From: Muraenolepis orangiensis
Lineage: Eukaryota; Chordata; Actinopteri; Gadiformes; Muraenolepididae
Direction: 5' to 3'
NCBI GenBank assembly: GCA_027704905.1
Contig: CM051019.1
Location: 17,340,185-17,404,184 of the forward strand
Length of the DNA: 64,000 nt
Positions 49,104-59,262 of the stretch are shown here, piece after piece. The first letter of the stretch is position 1; each line of letters opens with the position of its first letter. A model generated the notes under the pieces. That model made no database searches. It saw only the letters and a program-made list of their open reading frames with translations, and had not been told where the DNA came from. The translations under genes were made by a program, and so were the position numbers.

Positions 49104-49991
49104 CAGTGGCGGCTGGTGCATTTTTCACCAGGGGGGGCTATACCATTTTTTTTTTTTTATTTACAATTACATATTGTTAATTACATTATATACAATTACT
49201 TTTTGTATTGAAATGTCGCCCTTCTGTCCATCACTTTCATCATGGCCACGCAAGGCCAGCTCAAAGGCACCACAGAACTTCACACAGTCTATTCTTTTCG
49301 ACTTTATTTGGTACATGGATACATCACACATTTAAGAGGAAACAACGAGTTAACAATAACACCAAACACATTCAAGCAGCTCTGACAGGTGAGTTTGGTG
49401 AGTGATTTAAACAAGCAGGCATATATATACCTGCTTGTTTAAATCACTCACGAAAACTATCAATCACGCATCAAAAATATATATATCGGCACACACTGAC
49501 AAAAAAAACGTGTGTGTGTCCCCGTCCCCGCTCGCCGAGCATAATATGCTTTTCCTAGTAGTACACTGTGACACACACAAATGACTTCTTCCGTGGGGCG
49601 ATTTGAAAAGCGCCCCACGGGAAGACGTTTTGAGGACGCTGATTGGCTACATTTTATGTCACTCGTTTATATCTTGAATCAGCAATTGGCTAAACTGCTA
49701 CAGAGACCCGCCTCCGTGGGGCGATTTGAAAAGCGCCCCAGCAGCATCGTCATACAAATGCGCCCTTAAGGCTGCAGTGTACTAGGCATATGTGTACTAG
49801 GAAAAGCATATTATGTGCGCAAATTATTTTAAAATCATATTTTACACATATTTCTGGGTGCATTCCATATTTTAAACACACACATATTGACAATTTATAT
49901 ACAGTATATATATTTTTTATTTTTATATTTTGTTTGTGTGTGGTTTAGGGGGGCCGGCGCCCCATCGCCCCCTATGGGCCAGCCGCCACTG
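49104..49991. mobile_element. hAT-type non-autonomous element, 888 bp, with nested inverted repeats
   Basis: The ends 'cagtggcggctgg' (49104) and the reverse complement of 'ccagccgccactg' (ending 49991) are perfectly complementary. The flanks 'gtcccaac' (49096-49103) and 'gtcacaac' (49992-49999) are an 8-bp duplication with one mismatch. No transposase. It contains hairpins at 49398-49451 and 49591-49620 and a 21-bp inverted pair around 49541 and 49794-49814. Confidence 0.85.
49398..49451. repeat. Inverted repeat, 22-bp arms
   Basis: Arm 49398-49419 ('gtgagtgatttaaacaagca' plus 'gg') is the exact reverse complement of 49430-49451. The loop is a 10-nt AT-rich stretch. Confidence 0.93.
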
Positions 49992-50100
49992 GTCACAACA
50001 GTGCGGGAACACAAACAACAGTCAGAGTTTTCCTCCCCATGACGCGTAGGGAGGCTACACTCTCGTCCACTGGGGTAAACTCCAACATAGCGGCGCTTGT

Positions 50101-50120
50101 TAGTATACTATAGTATACTA
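50101..50120. repeat. 20-bp perfect palindrome
   Basis: 'tagtatactatagtatacta' equals its own reverse complement. Further 'actatagtat' copies follow to 50142. Confidence 0.9.
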
Positions 50121-50389
50121 ACATAGTATATATACTATAGTATCCCCTGTGACCTGAGGAATGCAACCTTAGCTAATGCTACTTTCCTAATGTTACCTTG
50201 TTAATGCTACCTGACTGGTGTGACCTGAGTAATGCAGCCTTGCTATTGGTACTTGGCTAATGCTACCTTGGCCTACTTTGTTTTTCCTCTTAGCCATTCA
50301 GCGGGTGACCGTGTTTTATGATTGCACTCAAACGGTTCAACAGTACCATGTACATGATGAGTCTGTCTGTTCTCTGTTGTGTCCACCAG

Positions 50390-51036
50390 GCCTCGCTCAA
50401 TGTGTCATGACTTCTACAACTCCAATGACAACTTCTATGCCAAGTTCTACGACACCAAATTCTACGACAACAACTTCTATGACAACAACTTCTATGACAA
50501 CTTCTACAACAACTTCTTCGACACCAAATTCTACGACAACACAACTTCTATGACAACAACTTCTACAACAACTTCTTCGACACCTAATTCTACGACAACT
50601 TCTATGGCAACAACTCCTACGACACCAAATTCTACGACAACAACTTCTATGACAACAACTTCTATGACAACTTCTACAACAACTTCTTCGACACCAAATT
50701 CTACGACAACTTCTTCGACACCAAATTCTACGACAACTTCTTCGACACCAAATTCTACGACAACAACTTCTATGACAACAACTTCTACGACACCAAATGT
50801 TATGACAACAACTTCTATGACACATTCTACGACACCAAATGTTATGACAACAACTTCTATGACAAATTCTACGCAACCAAATCTTGCAACAAATCCTACC
50901 AATCCTATTATTCCAAATCCTACTACACCACCACCACGAGTGTTCATGAGAGATTTCAGAATCACCATGGGCATCACCTTCGAGGATGCCTTCACCGTCC
51001 CGAGCAACGACTCTCCACACAGCTATCAACAACTCT
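50390..51036 (+). CDS. ADGRF-like exon: mucin-like Thr/Ser/Pro stalk plus start of SEA domain (frame broken)
   Basis: The exon starts after 'gtccaccag' with 'gcctcgctcaatgt' ('LAQC'), matching the 'LAPC' start and phase of array exon A, so it is a derived A exon. About 170 residues of repeated 'TTSMTT', 'STTPNS', 'TTSSTPNS' follow, a likely heavily O-glycosylated stalk. It then encodes 'FRITMGITFEDAF' and 'NDSPHSYQQL', the start of a SEA domain, and ends before GTGAGT in phase 1. An extra 2 nt near 50537-50545 ('gacaacacaac' where sister repeats have 'gacaacaac') shifts the frame to an early TGA. Without those 2 nt both exon phases agree. This could be a sequencing error, an allele or real inactivation. 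Confidence 0.75.
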
Positions 51037-51239
51037 GTGAGTCTCTGTCATGCATTCCACAGATTTTACAGTCTACAGTCAAAAGGTTACAGTTAACGGT
51101 CTACCTACCACATGGTCTACAACATGCCACCACCAGCTGTCAGCCATTTTTTAAATAATTTTGGCAAATCATTTTCAATGTATAAAATACCTTGGTCATA
51201 GTAATAGCAACAGTATTAGTAATAATGATACTAATCGTG

Positions 51240-52490
51240 AAATGAATCAGAATCAGAATGTGTTTTATTGCCATATACCGTTGTAAAAACACGCATAGGA
51301 ATTTGACACGGGTCCGGAGCAACACAGAGGAACGTGCAAAACAAAACAGTACAGACAAGGCAAAACAATAAGTCCTGTGCAAATTTAGCTTTTTAAAATA
51401 TAAGTCAATCTAAATCTAAATATATACATATAACAATACAAGGCAAAACAATATGTACAAAAATATTCAGTGAGCGGACTAAGTCCAGTGCAAATTTTGC
51501 ATTTTAATTTAAATCTAAGTATAAATATGTCTGTATGAATGTGTGTGTGGGTGTATGAGGGCTGGGTCCAGTGGGGGGGATCTTCAGAGGGGGAGACGGA
51601 GGCCGTGGGGAAGAAGTTCTGTTTGTGGTGTACAGTTCTTGACCTGATGGCCCGCAGCCTCCTGCCGGAGGGGAGCAGTGCAAAGAGACTGTGGCCTGGG
51701 TGAGAGGGGTCGGCCATAATCTTTCTGGCCCGCTTCAGGGCCATGGAGTCATGCAGGGTCTGGAGGGAAGGCAGGTTGCAGCCGATAACTCTCTCCGCAG
51801 AGCGTATGACACGCCGCTGGTTGGACTTGTCTCTTGCAGTAGGAAACCAGGTGGTGAAGGTGAGGATGGACTCGATGATGGAGGTGTAGAAGAGAACCAT
51901 CATGGACTGAGGCTGGAGCATTTTGCTCCAGGTTGTTACCACCGCACCAGGTCAGCAGTCTGTCGATCTCCCTCCTATAGGCAGACTCGTCACCCCCAGA
52001 GATGAGTCCGATGAGGGTGGTGTCGTCCACAAACTTCAGGAGCTTGACAGACTTGTGGCTGGAGGTGCAGCTGTTTGTGTACAGGGAGAAGAGTAGGGAA
52101 AGAACGCAGCCTTGTGGGGAGCCTGTGCTGGTGGACCTGGAGCCAGAGATGGTTTTACCCAGCTTCACATGCTGTTTCCTGTTCGTAAAGAAGTCAGTGA
52201 TCCACCTGCAGGTAGAGTCAGGCACTCCCAGCTGGGAGAGCACGTGCTCCAGTGTGAGCGGGAGGATGGTGTTGAACGCAGAGCTGAAGTCCCCAACAGG
52301 ATCCTGGTTAAAGTGCCTGCGGTGTCCAAATGCTGCAGGGTGAAGTGGAGGGCCATGTTCACGGCATCATCTACAGACCTGTTGGCTCTGTAGGCAAACT
52401 GTAGGGGGTCCAGTATTGGGTCAGTGATGGCTTTGAGGTGGGCTAACACCAGGCGCTCAAATGACTTCATTCGTTGAGTCCGGTGATCTT
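51240..52490 (-). mobile_element. LINE 3' part, minus strand, in the SEA-region intron
   Basis: Minus-strand frames read 'FERLVLAHLKAITDPILDPL', 'QFAYRANRSVDDAV', then 'TGSPQGCVLSL', 'FVDDTTLIGLI' and 'RRVIRSAERVIGCNLPS', with 'PSGRRLRAIRSRT' near the end. At least two frameshifts. The 3' UTR ends at 'aatcagaatcagaatgtg' near 51245. The catalytic motif is FVDD instead of the usual F/YADD. Its motif order resembles the 14006-15399 element. Confidence 0.87.
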
Positions 52491-53440
52491 AGTTTTCTTT
52501 GGGACAGGAATGATGGTGGAGGTCTTGAAGCAAGCTGGAACATAGCATGGAGTTGCATAGGGACTGCACGTTTGCCAGGAATATTCCGGGTAAAGGGGGT
52601 TCTGTGTCCCCGCCGACGTAGGCGTAGGAGTGTTCCGGCACGCTTACCCCGTCTGTGTTGAATCCAAGTTTTGGCATGGACAAAGGCTACGGTTCCTCTG
52701 ACCAATATATCCAATAAATCGGTAGAAAAAATTTGAAAGTCGGGGATTAAATCCGCAGGTGTGGATCCCCTTATGTTAACTAACTCCTCTCTGCTGTAGG
52801 TTTCGCCAAACACAACATTGAAAAGACAAACAAAACTGTGTGCAGCAGAACACCACGGCGACGTCATCTTGTGTAAAGTAGTGTATTCGGAATATTTATG
52901 GTAACGGTAATAGTAACAATGCTCTACTAAGAAGATATGCCCCTTGTTGGAGTACCTGAAGCCAATAGGGGTGCAGTTGACCACAAGCAGTTAATTGAAT
53001 GAGAGACAATTGAGGGCGAATGAAAATCACTTTTTATTGTGGTTGTTCTGTTTATATCCTGACGGTGGATAAGAAGACACTTTTTAAGGTGCTTTTCAGT
53101 CATACGTTAACTGTTTAAGTGGGAACTGCTATTTTATTTTATTTGATCAGATGTTGGTCATTTCCTTAAATATATCCATGAAAGCAGTGCTGTGCAAGCC
53201 ACTGCAAGCTACTCCTCACATATAAGCTGTGTTCAGTTATTCCGCTGTTACATTTGTCTGAGAAGCCTATACACTGCTCATAAAGAGACAGAGACTCTCA
53301 TTTTATAGCCATTAGCTCCATTCACCCCCATGCATTCTACACTGTCCAGCACTCTGCCTTCGGTGCCCACTCTGTTCCCGGTGGTCAGGCGTGGTACTGC
53401 ACTCTGCCCTAACCCTGCTACTGCAGTCTGTCTCCGACCA
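52491..53440. other. Intronic sequence, no exon recognised
   Basis: The gene model needs a small exon of phase 1 to phase 0 between 51036 and 55170 to complete the SEA domain. I could not identify it here with confidence. Confidence 0.4.
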
Positions 53441-53575
53441 CGATGACGATGATGATAATAATAGTGATAGTAACGGTAATATATTAGTAATAATGATATG
53501 TCAGTAATGGGGATAGTGATGATAGGGATAATAATGGGATAGCAACAATAATATATAATATATCAGAGGTCGGTT
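53440..53575. repeat. Degenerate 'gtaataatgata' AT-rich repeat, left part
   Basis: Loose repeats of 'gtaat(a)', 'gatagtgatgatagggataa' and 'atatatcag' continue beyond the LINE at 54560-54800, so the LINE seems to have inserted into one such tract. Confidence 0.55.
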
Positions 53576-54556
53576 CTCGGACCCGTCCTCATCATCCTTC
53601 ATTATTCACATGCTTTCCCTTGGTCGTGTCATCAGCAGACATGGGATGTCTTTCCATTGTTATACTGATGACAAACAGCTGTACATTAAAACTGGCCCAA
53701 GCCCCTCTGCAGCCATGTCATGCCTCACCACTTGTCTTGAGGAGATAAAGGCATGGATGAGCAACAACGTCCTTCAGTTAAACAGTTACAAAACAGAAGC
53801 TCTCCTTGTTGGTACCCCACATCAGGTTCAGTCCTCCCCCATATCTCATCTCCCTCACGGTCAGGTCATCCCCCTCTCCTCATCAGTCACTTATTTGTGG
53901 GTCAGGTTTGACCAACCGCTGACTTTTAATGACCATATAAAACATCTGTGTAAAACCTCATTCTATCATCTCAAACCTATTTCCAAACTCTGTCCTACTC
54001 TAACCCTGTCGGATGAGGCTTGTTCATGCCTTTATCTCTTCTAGGCTAGACTGCCACAATGCACTTTGTTATTGGGATCCCTGGAAAGAGCATCCAACAT
54101 TCACATTCAAAATAGTGCTGCCAGGAGCCTGATGGAAATTGGTAAACATGAGCATATAACACCGAACACTCTGTTTTCATTGCACTGGCTTCAGGTTAGA
54201 CTACACATCCTACACAATCCTGTTACTTACACACAAATGCATAAATGGTTATGCATAGTCTACAAGAATTAATCACTCCACAAACCGCCACCTTGCTCCT
54301 CAGGACCCCAGTACTAAGCTCCGCCCCCCCCCCGGCCGCGCTTTTTGCGCCGCTGCACCGCCGTCTGTGTTCCTAATCATTGAAGGGCCCCACAGACCCT
54401 GGACTCTTTCAAGGCGGGCCTTAAAACCTTTTTATTTAGGAAGGTCTTTTTATGTTAACATTTGTGCTCACTATTTTTAGTAATTTGATTGTGTTTGTTT
54501 GCTATGTTTTCAGCTTTGTAGCTCAGCACAAATGAAAAGTGCAATATGAATAAAAT
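53576..54556 (+). mobile_element. LINE 3' part, plus strand
   Basis: It reads 'ISRHGMSFHCYTDDKQLYIK' (catalytic YTDD at 53660-53671 instead of YADD), 'WMSNNVLQLNSYKTEALLVG' and 'FNDHIKHLCKTSFYHL', then in another frame 'RASNIHIQNSAARSL'. It ends in a LINE-style tail 'gtgcaatatgaataaaatgc'. Truncated and frameshifted. Confidence 0.85.
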
Positions 54557-54559
54557 GCA

Positions 54560-54800
54560 TTATTAGTAATAGTGATATATCAGTAATGCTGATAGTAATA
54601 GGGATAATATGATAGTACCAGTAATATATTGGTAATTGTTACAGTAATAGTAAGCATAGTGATAACGGTAATACATTTCTAAGTGATAATTAGTCATATT
54701 AACAGTAATATATTAAGTGAATTGTTAGTGATAGTAACAGTAAAATATTAGTAATTGTGAGGATAATGATAGTATCAGTAAAGTAAATGATAGCCAAATA
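54560..54800. repeat. Degenerate 'gtaatagtgatat' AT-rich repeat, right part
   Basis: Imperfect repetition of 'agtaatagtgatatatcagt' and similar words; counterpart of 53440-53575. Confidence 0.55.
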
Positions 54801-54942
54801 TATTTATTGTAATATATAGATATATATATTTTACAAGTAATAGTAACATGTTTATGTTTATTTAGGATCCCCATTAGCTTTTGTTCTTGACAAAAGCTAC
54901 TCTTCCTGGGGTCCGTTAGGGATTATTATGTGATAGTAAAAT

Positions 54943-55122
<180 letters not shown>

Positions 55123-55169
55123 AATAATGTGATAATAATAGATAAGACTTTAACCACACTTTCTCTCAG

Positions 55170-55234
55170 ATCCAAAAAAACAGCAGAGTGGCTTTCTCCA
55201 CCAACCTTGTGTCGGCCGTCTTGATTGTCATCAG
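55170..55234 (+). CDS. ADGRF-like exon: SEA domain, middle part (65 nt)
   Basis: It follows 'ctttctctcag' and ends before GTATAT. It reads 'IQKNSRVAFSTNLVSAVLIV', then 'I' and a split Arg codon completed by the next exon. Joined, the two give '..LIVIRPGSVITLYTI..', matching the 'RPGSV' strand of SEA domains. It needs phase 0 on entry, which the exon ending at 51036 (phase 1) does not supply, so one exon is missing between them. Confidence 0.65.
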
Positions 55235-55370
55235 GTATATTCATTGTTGTATTTATTGTTAACAGTTATAATGAAATGATATCATAAAAATACTCATAAC
55301 TACAACAATGATTTGATTAATACAAGGGTACAACAACTAACACGTGTGTGTGTGTGTGTTCTCATCCCAG

Positions 55371-55500
55371 ACCTGGGAGTGTGATCACTTTGTACACGAT
55401 CACAGCAACAAGCTCTTTAACCTCAACGACATCCGGACACTGGAAAACGGGCTCTTTGCCGATCTCGGGGAAGAGTACAATATGCTCAGGGATTCCAGAA
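55371..55500 (+). CDS. ADGRF-like exon: SEA domain end (130 nt)
   Basis: After 'ctcatcccag' it completes the Arg codon and reads 'PGSVITLYTITATSSLTSTT', then a segment ending 'CSGIPE' before GTAAGG, phase 0. Another frame is open here ('FVHDHSNKLF..') but does not join its neighbours. The SEA reading is preferred because of the RPGSV motif and the phase match. Confidence 0.65.
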
Positions 55501-55927
55501 GTAAGGATGCACTGAATCCCGTCAGTACTGCAAGTCATCCTTAGTTTATAAGTATATAGATATATATCTATAGATATAAATATATATAGTGTGTGTATAT
55601 ATCTCAACCTATATATTTGTAATTTACACTACTTGTACATAGGTCCACTGCAATATGTCTCATAGGCAAATATATATACTCATATTTAGCATTTGAAATC
55701 TGTTTATTTTGTTTAGTTTTTAAATAATTCACGTTTGTAATTGCTGCTATGTGTGTAAAGAGTGAGGATTGATACACAATATAATTACACAATATAATTA
55801 GCCCCAGCCCGGCATCCGGTGCCCCACTCTTCATCAGAGGCATCAGATGACACCACAAGAAAATCGATCGTTGGCCTTGGACCTCTCTCTCTTTCGTGTC
55901 CCGTCCAATTTAAATCGAATCTAATGG

Positions 55928-55967
55928 GCACATCTTCAATTATTATGCATAATAATTGAAGATGTGC
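55928..55967. repeat. 40-bp perfect palindrome
   Basis: The arm 'gcacatcttcaattatta', centre 'tgca' and mirrored arm form a sequence identical to its reverse complement over 40 bp. Intronic. Confidence 0.93.
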
Positions 55968-56165
55968 ATTTCTGCATTGGAAACTTCAACCCGATTATGG
56001 TACCTGAAACCAAAAACTTTCTAGTCGTTGTTCACACCTGAGAGGACAAACCGATCCTCACCTGTAAGATAGTAATTTCCTTCCTGGAAGGAAAAAGGTC
56101 TCAACTTTACCTGAGCATGAGATGGTGTCAGACTGACTTGTCTGCTCCGCAGTTTTCTTTTGCAG

Positions 56166-56343
56166 AAACAATGACTTCGGAGAAGGAAGGCTGGACGAAA
56201 CTTCCGTTATCCCTTGTGAGTCCGACGAGGTGGGGGACAGGACGGCCATCTGCCGGGATGACGGGGTGGGATTTGGGGTGTGGGAGAACCAACAAGACGT
56301 CTGTGTCCTGTCAGTGCTGCAGATCCTGCTGGATCGGACCTCG
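56166..56343 (+). CDS. ADGRF-like exon: hormone-receptor-like Cys domain
   Basis: After 'cttttgcag' it reads '(x)NNDFGEGRLDETSVIPCES', '..GDRTAICRDDGVGFGVWE', then 'CVLSVLQILLDRTS' before GTGAGT, phase 0. The C..C..W..C pattern fits the small hormone-receptor-motif-like region that precedes the GAIN domain in ADGRF receptors. Entry is phase 2 with this acceptor, while the previous recognised exon ends in phase 0, so either a small exon is unseen or the upstream 'ctccgcag' acceptor is used. Confidence 0.75.
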
Positions 56344-56426
56344 GTGAGTGCCTTTGACCTTGAACATGACCCCACGCAAATACCGACTATGACATTAGCC
56401 CCCAAACTTCGCATGACACTAATAAT

Positions 56427-56645
56427 AATAATAATTCATTGCATTTATATAGTGCTTTTGAAGCGCTACAAGTCAAGCATCACATTCACCCATTCATACA
56501 CACATTCAACCACCGATGGCGGAGTCAGCCATGCAAGGAGACAGCCAGCACGTCAGGAGCAGTTAGGGTTAGGGTGTCCTACTCAAGGACACCTCGACAG
56601 GTTTTGCTAGGAGGAGCCGGGGATCGAACCAACACCCTTCCGGTT
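56427..56645 (-). mobile_element. Dispersed SINE-like repeat
   Basis: The minus strand has a B-box-like 'ggttcgatccccggctcctc' near 56620. The plus strand has 'tttatatagtgcttttgaag', 'gccatgcaaggagacagcca' and a (AAT)n start. It is related to the fragment at 21363-21478. Confidence 0.6.
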
Positions 56646-56664
56646 GTACTTCCTGAGCTATACT

Positions 56665-56880
56665 GCCACTAACCCCCAAACAAAGCACTTACCCCAGACT
56701 ACTCTTAACACTAACCCCAAACTACTAATCCCAGACACTCTTAACACTAACACTGAACTAACCTTAACATTAATCCTGACTAACCTTCACACTAACCCCA
56801 AACTAACCTTAGCACTAACCTTAGCACTAACCCCAAACTGCTGTAAACACTAACCCTAAACTTACCATGTTTAACCTTAA
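56665..56880. repeat. Degenerate 'actaaccccaaac' repeat
   Basis: About 15 imperfect units of 12-16 bp based on 'cactaaccccaaacta(a/c)cct'. It resembles the vertebrate telomere repeat (CCCTAA) but perfect hexamer runs are lacking. Confidence 0.75.
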
Positions 56881-57142
56881 CTACTCACTGACCAGCACTC
56901 GTCTAAACATAACCATATTCGTTAGTGTTAGGGGGTGATAATGTGTGATAAAGGCTATACAAATAATGTTGACTTGTGGCAACTACGCTCATTTTACCCC
57001 TAAATCCAGACTAGACACATCCTTCTAAAGATGGATAGGAGTGTCTCACCTCTGACCACTGGAAGTAAAATAAGTAAGACATTGTGGGCTTTGCTCGACA
57101 GGCAAAGTTAATAGTAAGAAAGCGATTCATTTCATATCCCAG

Positions 57143-57313
57143 ACCCTGGCAGTCAGTGACCTTCCAGTGTTCCTGGACGATCTCAACAACACGGTGAATA
57201 ATGTCTCCAGCGAGGTTGTGGAATCTCCAGCCAACATCCACACCATCGTCCGCATCCTGACTTTGGTGGCCAACACCTCCCGGTTAACGGTCATCAACGA
57301 GACCCTCATGACG
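57143..57313 (+). CDS. ADGRF-like exon: GAIN domain, first part (171 nt)
   Basis: Bounded by 'tatcccag' and GTAACG, phase 0-0. It reads 'TLAVSDLPVFLDDLNNTVNN', '..ANIHTIVRILTLVANTSR' and 'VINETLMT', the helical GAIN-A region seen in adhesion GPCRs. It joins the previous and next exons without a phase change. Confidence 0.85.
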
Positions 57314-57405
57314 GTAACGGCATTTTGGTAACCCTGACGTTTGATGGTCCATTATCCCGCAGTGCCGCTCGCTGCTCAATAAGCTTGTTCTATGTTCCCT
57401 TGCAG

Positions 57406-58770
57406 GACATTCTGGGGACGGTAAATGTTGTGGTAGATGATGAGTCCAGGAATGCCTGGGACATCCTAAACACCAATTTCCCACCAATTAATCGCGCAAA
57501 CCGTGAACTCATTGTGACTCGGCCTGACAGCTCAGCCTTACTGGCTTCTCTTGAGACAATATCGACATTCCTTACGAACGAGTCAGAGTTGAACATCGCC
57601 ACAAGCCTGATCATCTTGAACAAAAACAGGCTTACTGGATCGTTTACTGCCGATCTCAACTCCTCAGTGGTTTTGGACCTTCCGGGACCGCTCCTGGACC
57701 CGGAAAACTTCCTTACCACCATCATCTTTGATTCCCTTGACAACGTTCTTCCGGCCACCAACGCAAGCGACGTCACCTTGACAATCAACGGGAACGTGGT
57801 TCTGGCCAGGACCGACAGTGCTGTGAACAACGTGACGTTCATCTTCGACGTGGCCAACACAACTCTGGGGAATCCTCAGTGTGTCTTCTGGAACTTCAGC
57901 CTGCTGGACAATCGGGGGGCGTGGGACAGCACAGGCTGCACAGTGGTGAGGAGTGGCGACCAAACGGTCACCTGCAACTGCAACCATCTCACCTCCTTCT
58001 CCATCCTCATGTCACCTATCGACCTGGACCTACCCATTCTGGATTTCATCACCTACATTGGCGTGAGCATATCTATGGCCTCCTTGGTGATATGTCTCAT
58101 CATCGAAGCCATGGTCTGGAGGAAGATACGAAGGAACTCCACCTCCTATTTACGACACGTGTGCATCGTCAACATCGCGGTGTCGCTGCTGATGGCAAAC
58201 ATCTGGTTCATCATTAGTGCCGCGATTTCGGACTCTGTGTCTGTGAATCCCCCTTCGTGCTCCGCCGCCACGTTCTTCATCCACTTCTTCTACCTGTCCA
58301 TGTTTTTCTGGATGCTGATGTCGGCTCTGCTGCTGCTCTACCGCGCCATCTGGGTCTTCGGCGGCATGTCTGACGGTAGCATGCTGGCGGTGGGTTTCTC
58401 CATGGGCTACGGCGCGCCAGTTATCATCGCGGTTGTCACGGTGGCGGTAACGGCCCCAAGCGGCACGTACTTCCGGCCGACGGGGATCTGCTGGCTGAAC
58501 TGGGAGGAGTCCAAGGCGCTGCTGGCGTTCGTGATCCCGGCGCTGGCCATCGTGGTCATCAACCTGCTCATCCTGTTGGTGATATTCTACAAGATTCTGT
58601 GCAGCCGAAGCATGGACACTTCTGAAAGGAGTGTCCTGCTGGTCATCGCCCGTAATCTGGCCATCCTCACACCCTTCTTCGGGACCACCTGGGGCTTGGG
58701 CGTAGGAATCATGATCAACCCCAGGAACGTCGGCATCCACGTCACCTTTGCCTTATTCAACTCACTGCAG
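57406..58770 (+). CDS. ADGRF-like exon: GAIN-B, GPS and seven-transmembrane domain (1365 nt)
   Basis: A single 455-codon exon after 'cttgcag'. The GAIN-B domain runs from 'DILGTVNVVVD' to the GPS: 'CVFWNF', 'WDSTGC' and 'CNCNHLTSF'. The autoproteolysis site H-L|T lies between 57990 and 57991, leaving a tethered agonist that starts TSFSILM. Helices are approximately TM1 58040-58110, TM2 58150-58225, TM3 58258-58350, TM4 58380-58455, TM5 58510-58595, TM6 58620-58715, with TM7 starting at 58741. Cysteines at 58258-58260 (top of TM3) and 58489-58491 (ECL2, 'CWLNWEE') can form the conserved disulfide. TM6 carries 'FFGTTWGLG'. The donor is GTACAC after 'NSLQ', phase 0. All hallmark residues for self-cleavage and signalling are present. 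Confidence 0.95.
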
Positions 58771-58926
58771 GTACACAAGTTAATATATTGTATATATGTA
58801 TTTATAACCGAGCTTAGCAGTACAGGAGCACAGGGAGACCAGCGGGGACGGTTCACTACACTGCTTACTGTGTCAATTATACCGCTCCATACATTTGGTA
58901 AAGATTTGTCTTACTTCTTCACAAAG

Positions 58927-58968
58927 GGCTTCTTCATATTGGTCTTTGGAACTCTATTGGACCAAAAG
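58927..58968 (+). CDS. ADGRF-like exon: end of TM7 (42 nt)
   Basis: It reads 'GFFILVFGTLLDQK' between 'cttcacaaag' and GTATGA, phase 0-0. It completes TM7 ('..NSLQ' + 'GFFILVFGTLL') as in other adhesion GPCRs, which have a small exon here. The preceding 156-nt intron has no stop in this frame. Confidence 0.9.
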
Positions 58969-59063
58969 GTATGAACACTCTTTACACATACTGTATGTTT
59001 GTCGCTGGGGGTTCCTAAAAAAGGTTTTTACCCTAAGCTGCAATTATTATTTTGAAATTCCAG

Positions 59064-59114
59064 GTCCTAGATGTGCTGAAGGTATATTCGGCTGCTGTGA
59101 CCACCGGTACACGG
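59064..59114 (+). CDS. ADGRF-like exon: cytoplasmic tail, part 1 (51 nt)
   Basis: It reads 'VLDVLKVYSAAVTTGTR' between 'aaattccag' and GTAAGA, phase 0. It corresponds to the membrane-proximal cytoplasmic helix after TM7. Confidence 0.82.
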
Positions 59115-59195
59115 GTAAGAAAGGCTGCACCTTGTCTGGTTGCGTCCTCCATATCTCCCTGCCATAACCGACCAACCTTCTCTTCTGTTCTCTAG

Positions 59196-59262
59196 AGCAC
59201 TTCGGCCGGCAACACATCTTCCAGTGGACTGGCGTTCTTACGCAACTGGGGCAGGAGAGGAC
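59196..59262 (+). CDS. ADGRF-like exon: cytoplasmic tail, part 2 (67 nt)
   Basis: It reads 'STSAGNTSSSGLAFLRNWGR' then 'RG' and one base, between 'gttctctag' and GTGAGA. Ser/Thr-rich followed by a basic patch. If the intron were retained, the frame would run on to TAG at 59352-59354. Confidence 0.8.

Larger units (their letters stand above)
48641..50090 (-). mobile_element. LINE 3' part (minus strand), split by a hAT element
   Basis: It begins at the tail 'ccatccattcatcctcttcc' (the reverse complement of a GGATG-repeat 3' end). On the minus strand it reads 'LPGRLPKEVFQ' and '..GFPQEGGWHLASP', the same family as 17627-17929. The element at 49104-49991 is inserted within it. It is frameshifted and not functional. 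The upstream boundary near 50090 is approximate. Confidence 0.7.

Noticed and set aside
50397..51032. Long minus-strand Cys/Arg/Ser-rich frames opposite the stalk exon
   Set aside because: Antisense reading of the Thr/Ser/Pro codon repeats.
55344..55544. Alternative frame 'FVHDHSNKLFNL..' over the SEA exon
   Set aside because: It does not join neighbouring exons in phase; the alternative frame gives the SEA motif RPGSV across the splice junction.
58150..58740. 196-codon minus-strand frame opposite the 7TM exon
   Set aside because: Antisense shadow of a GC-rich coding exon; no recognisable protein.
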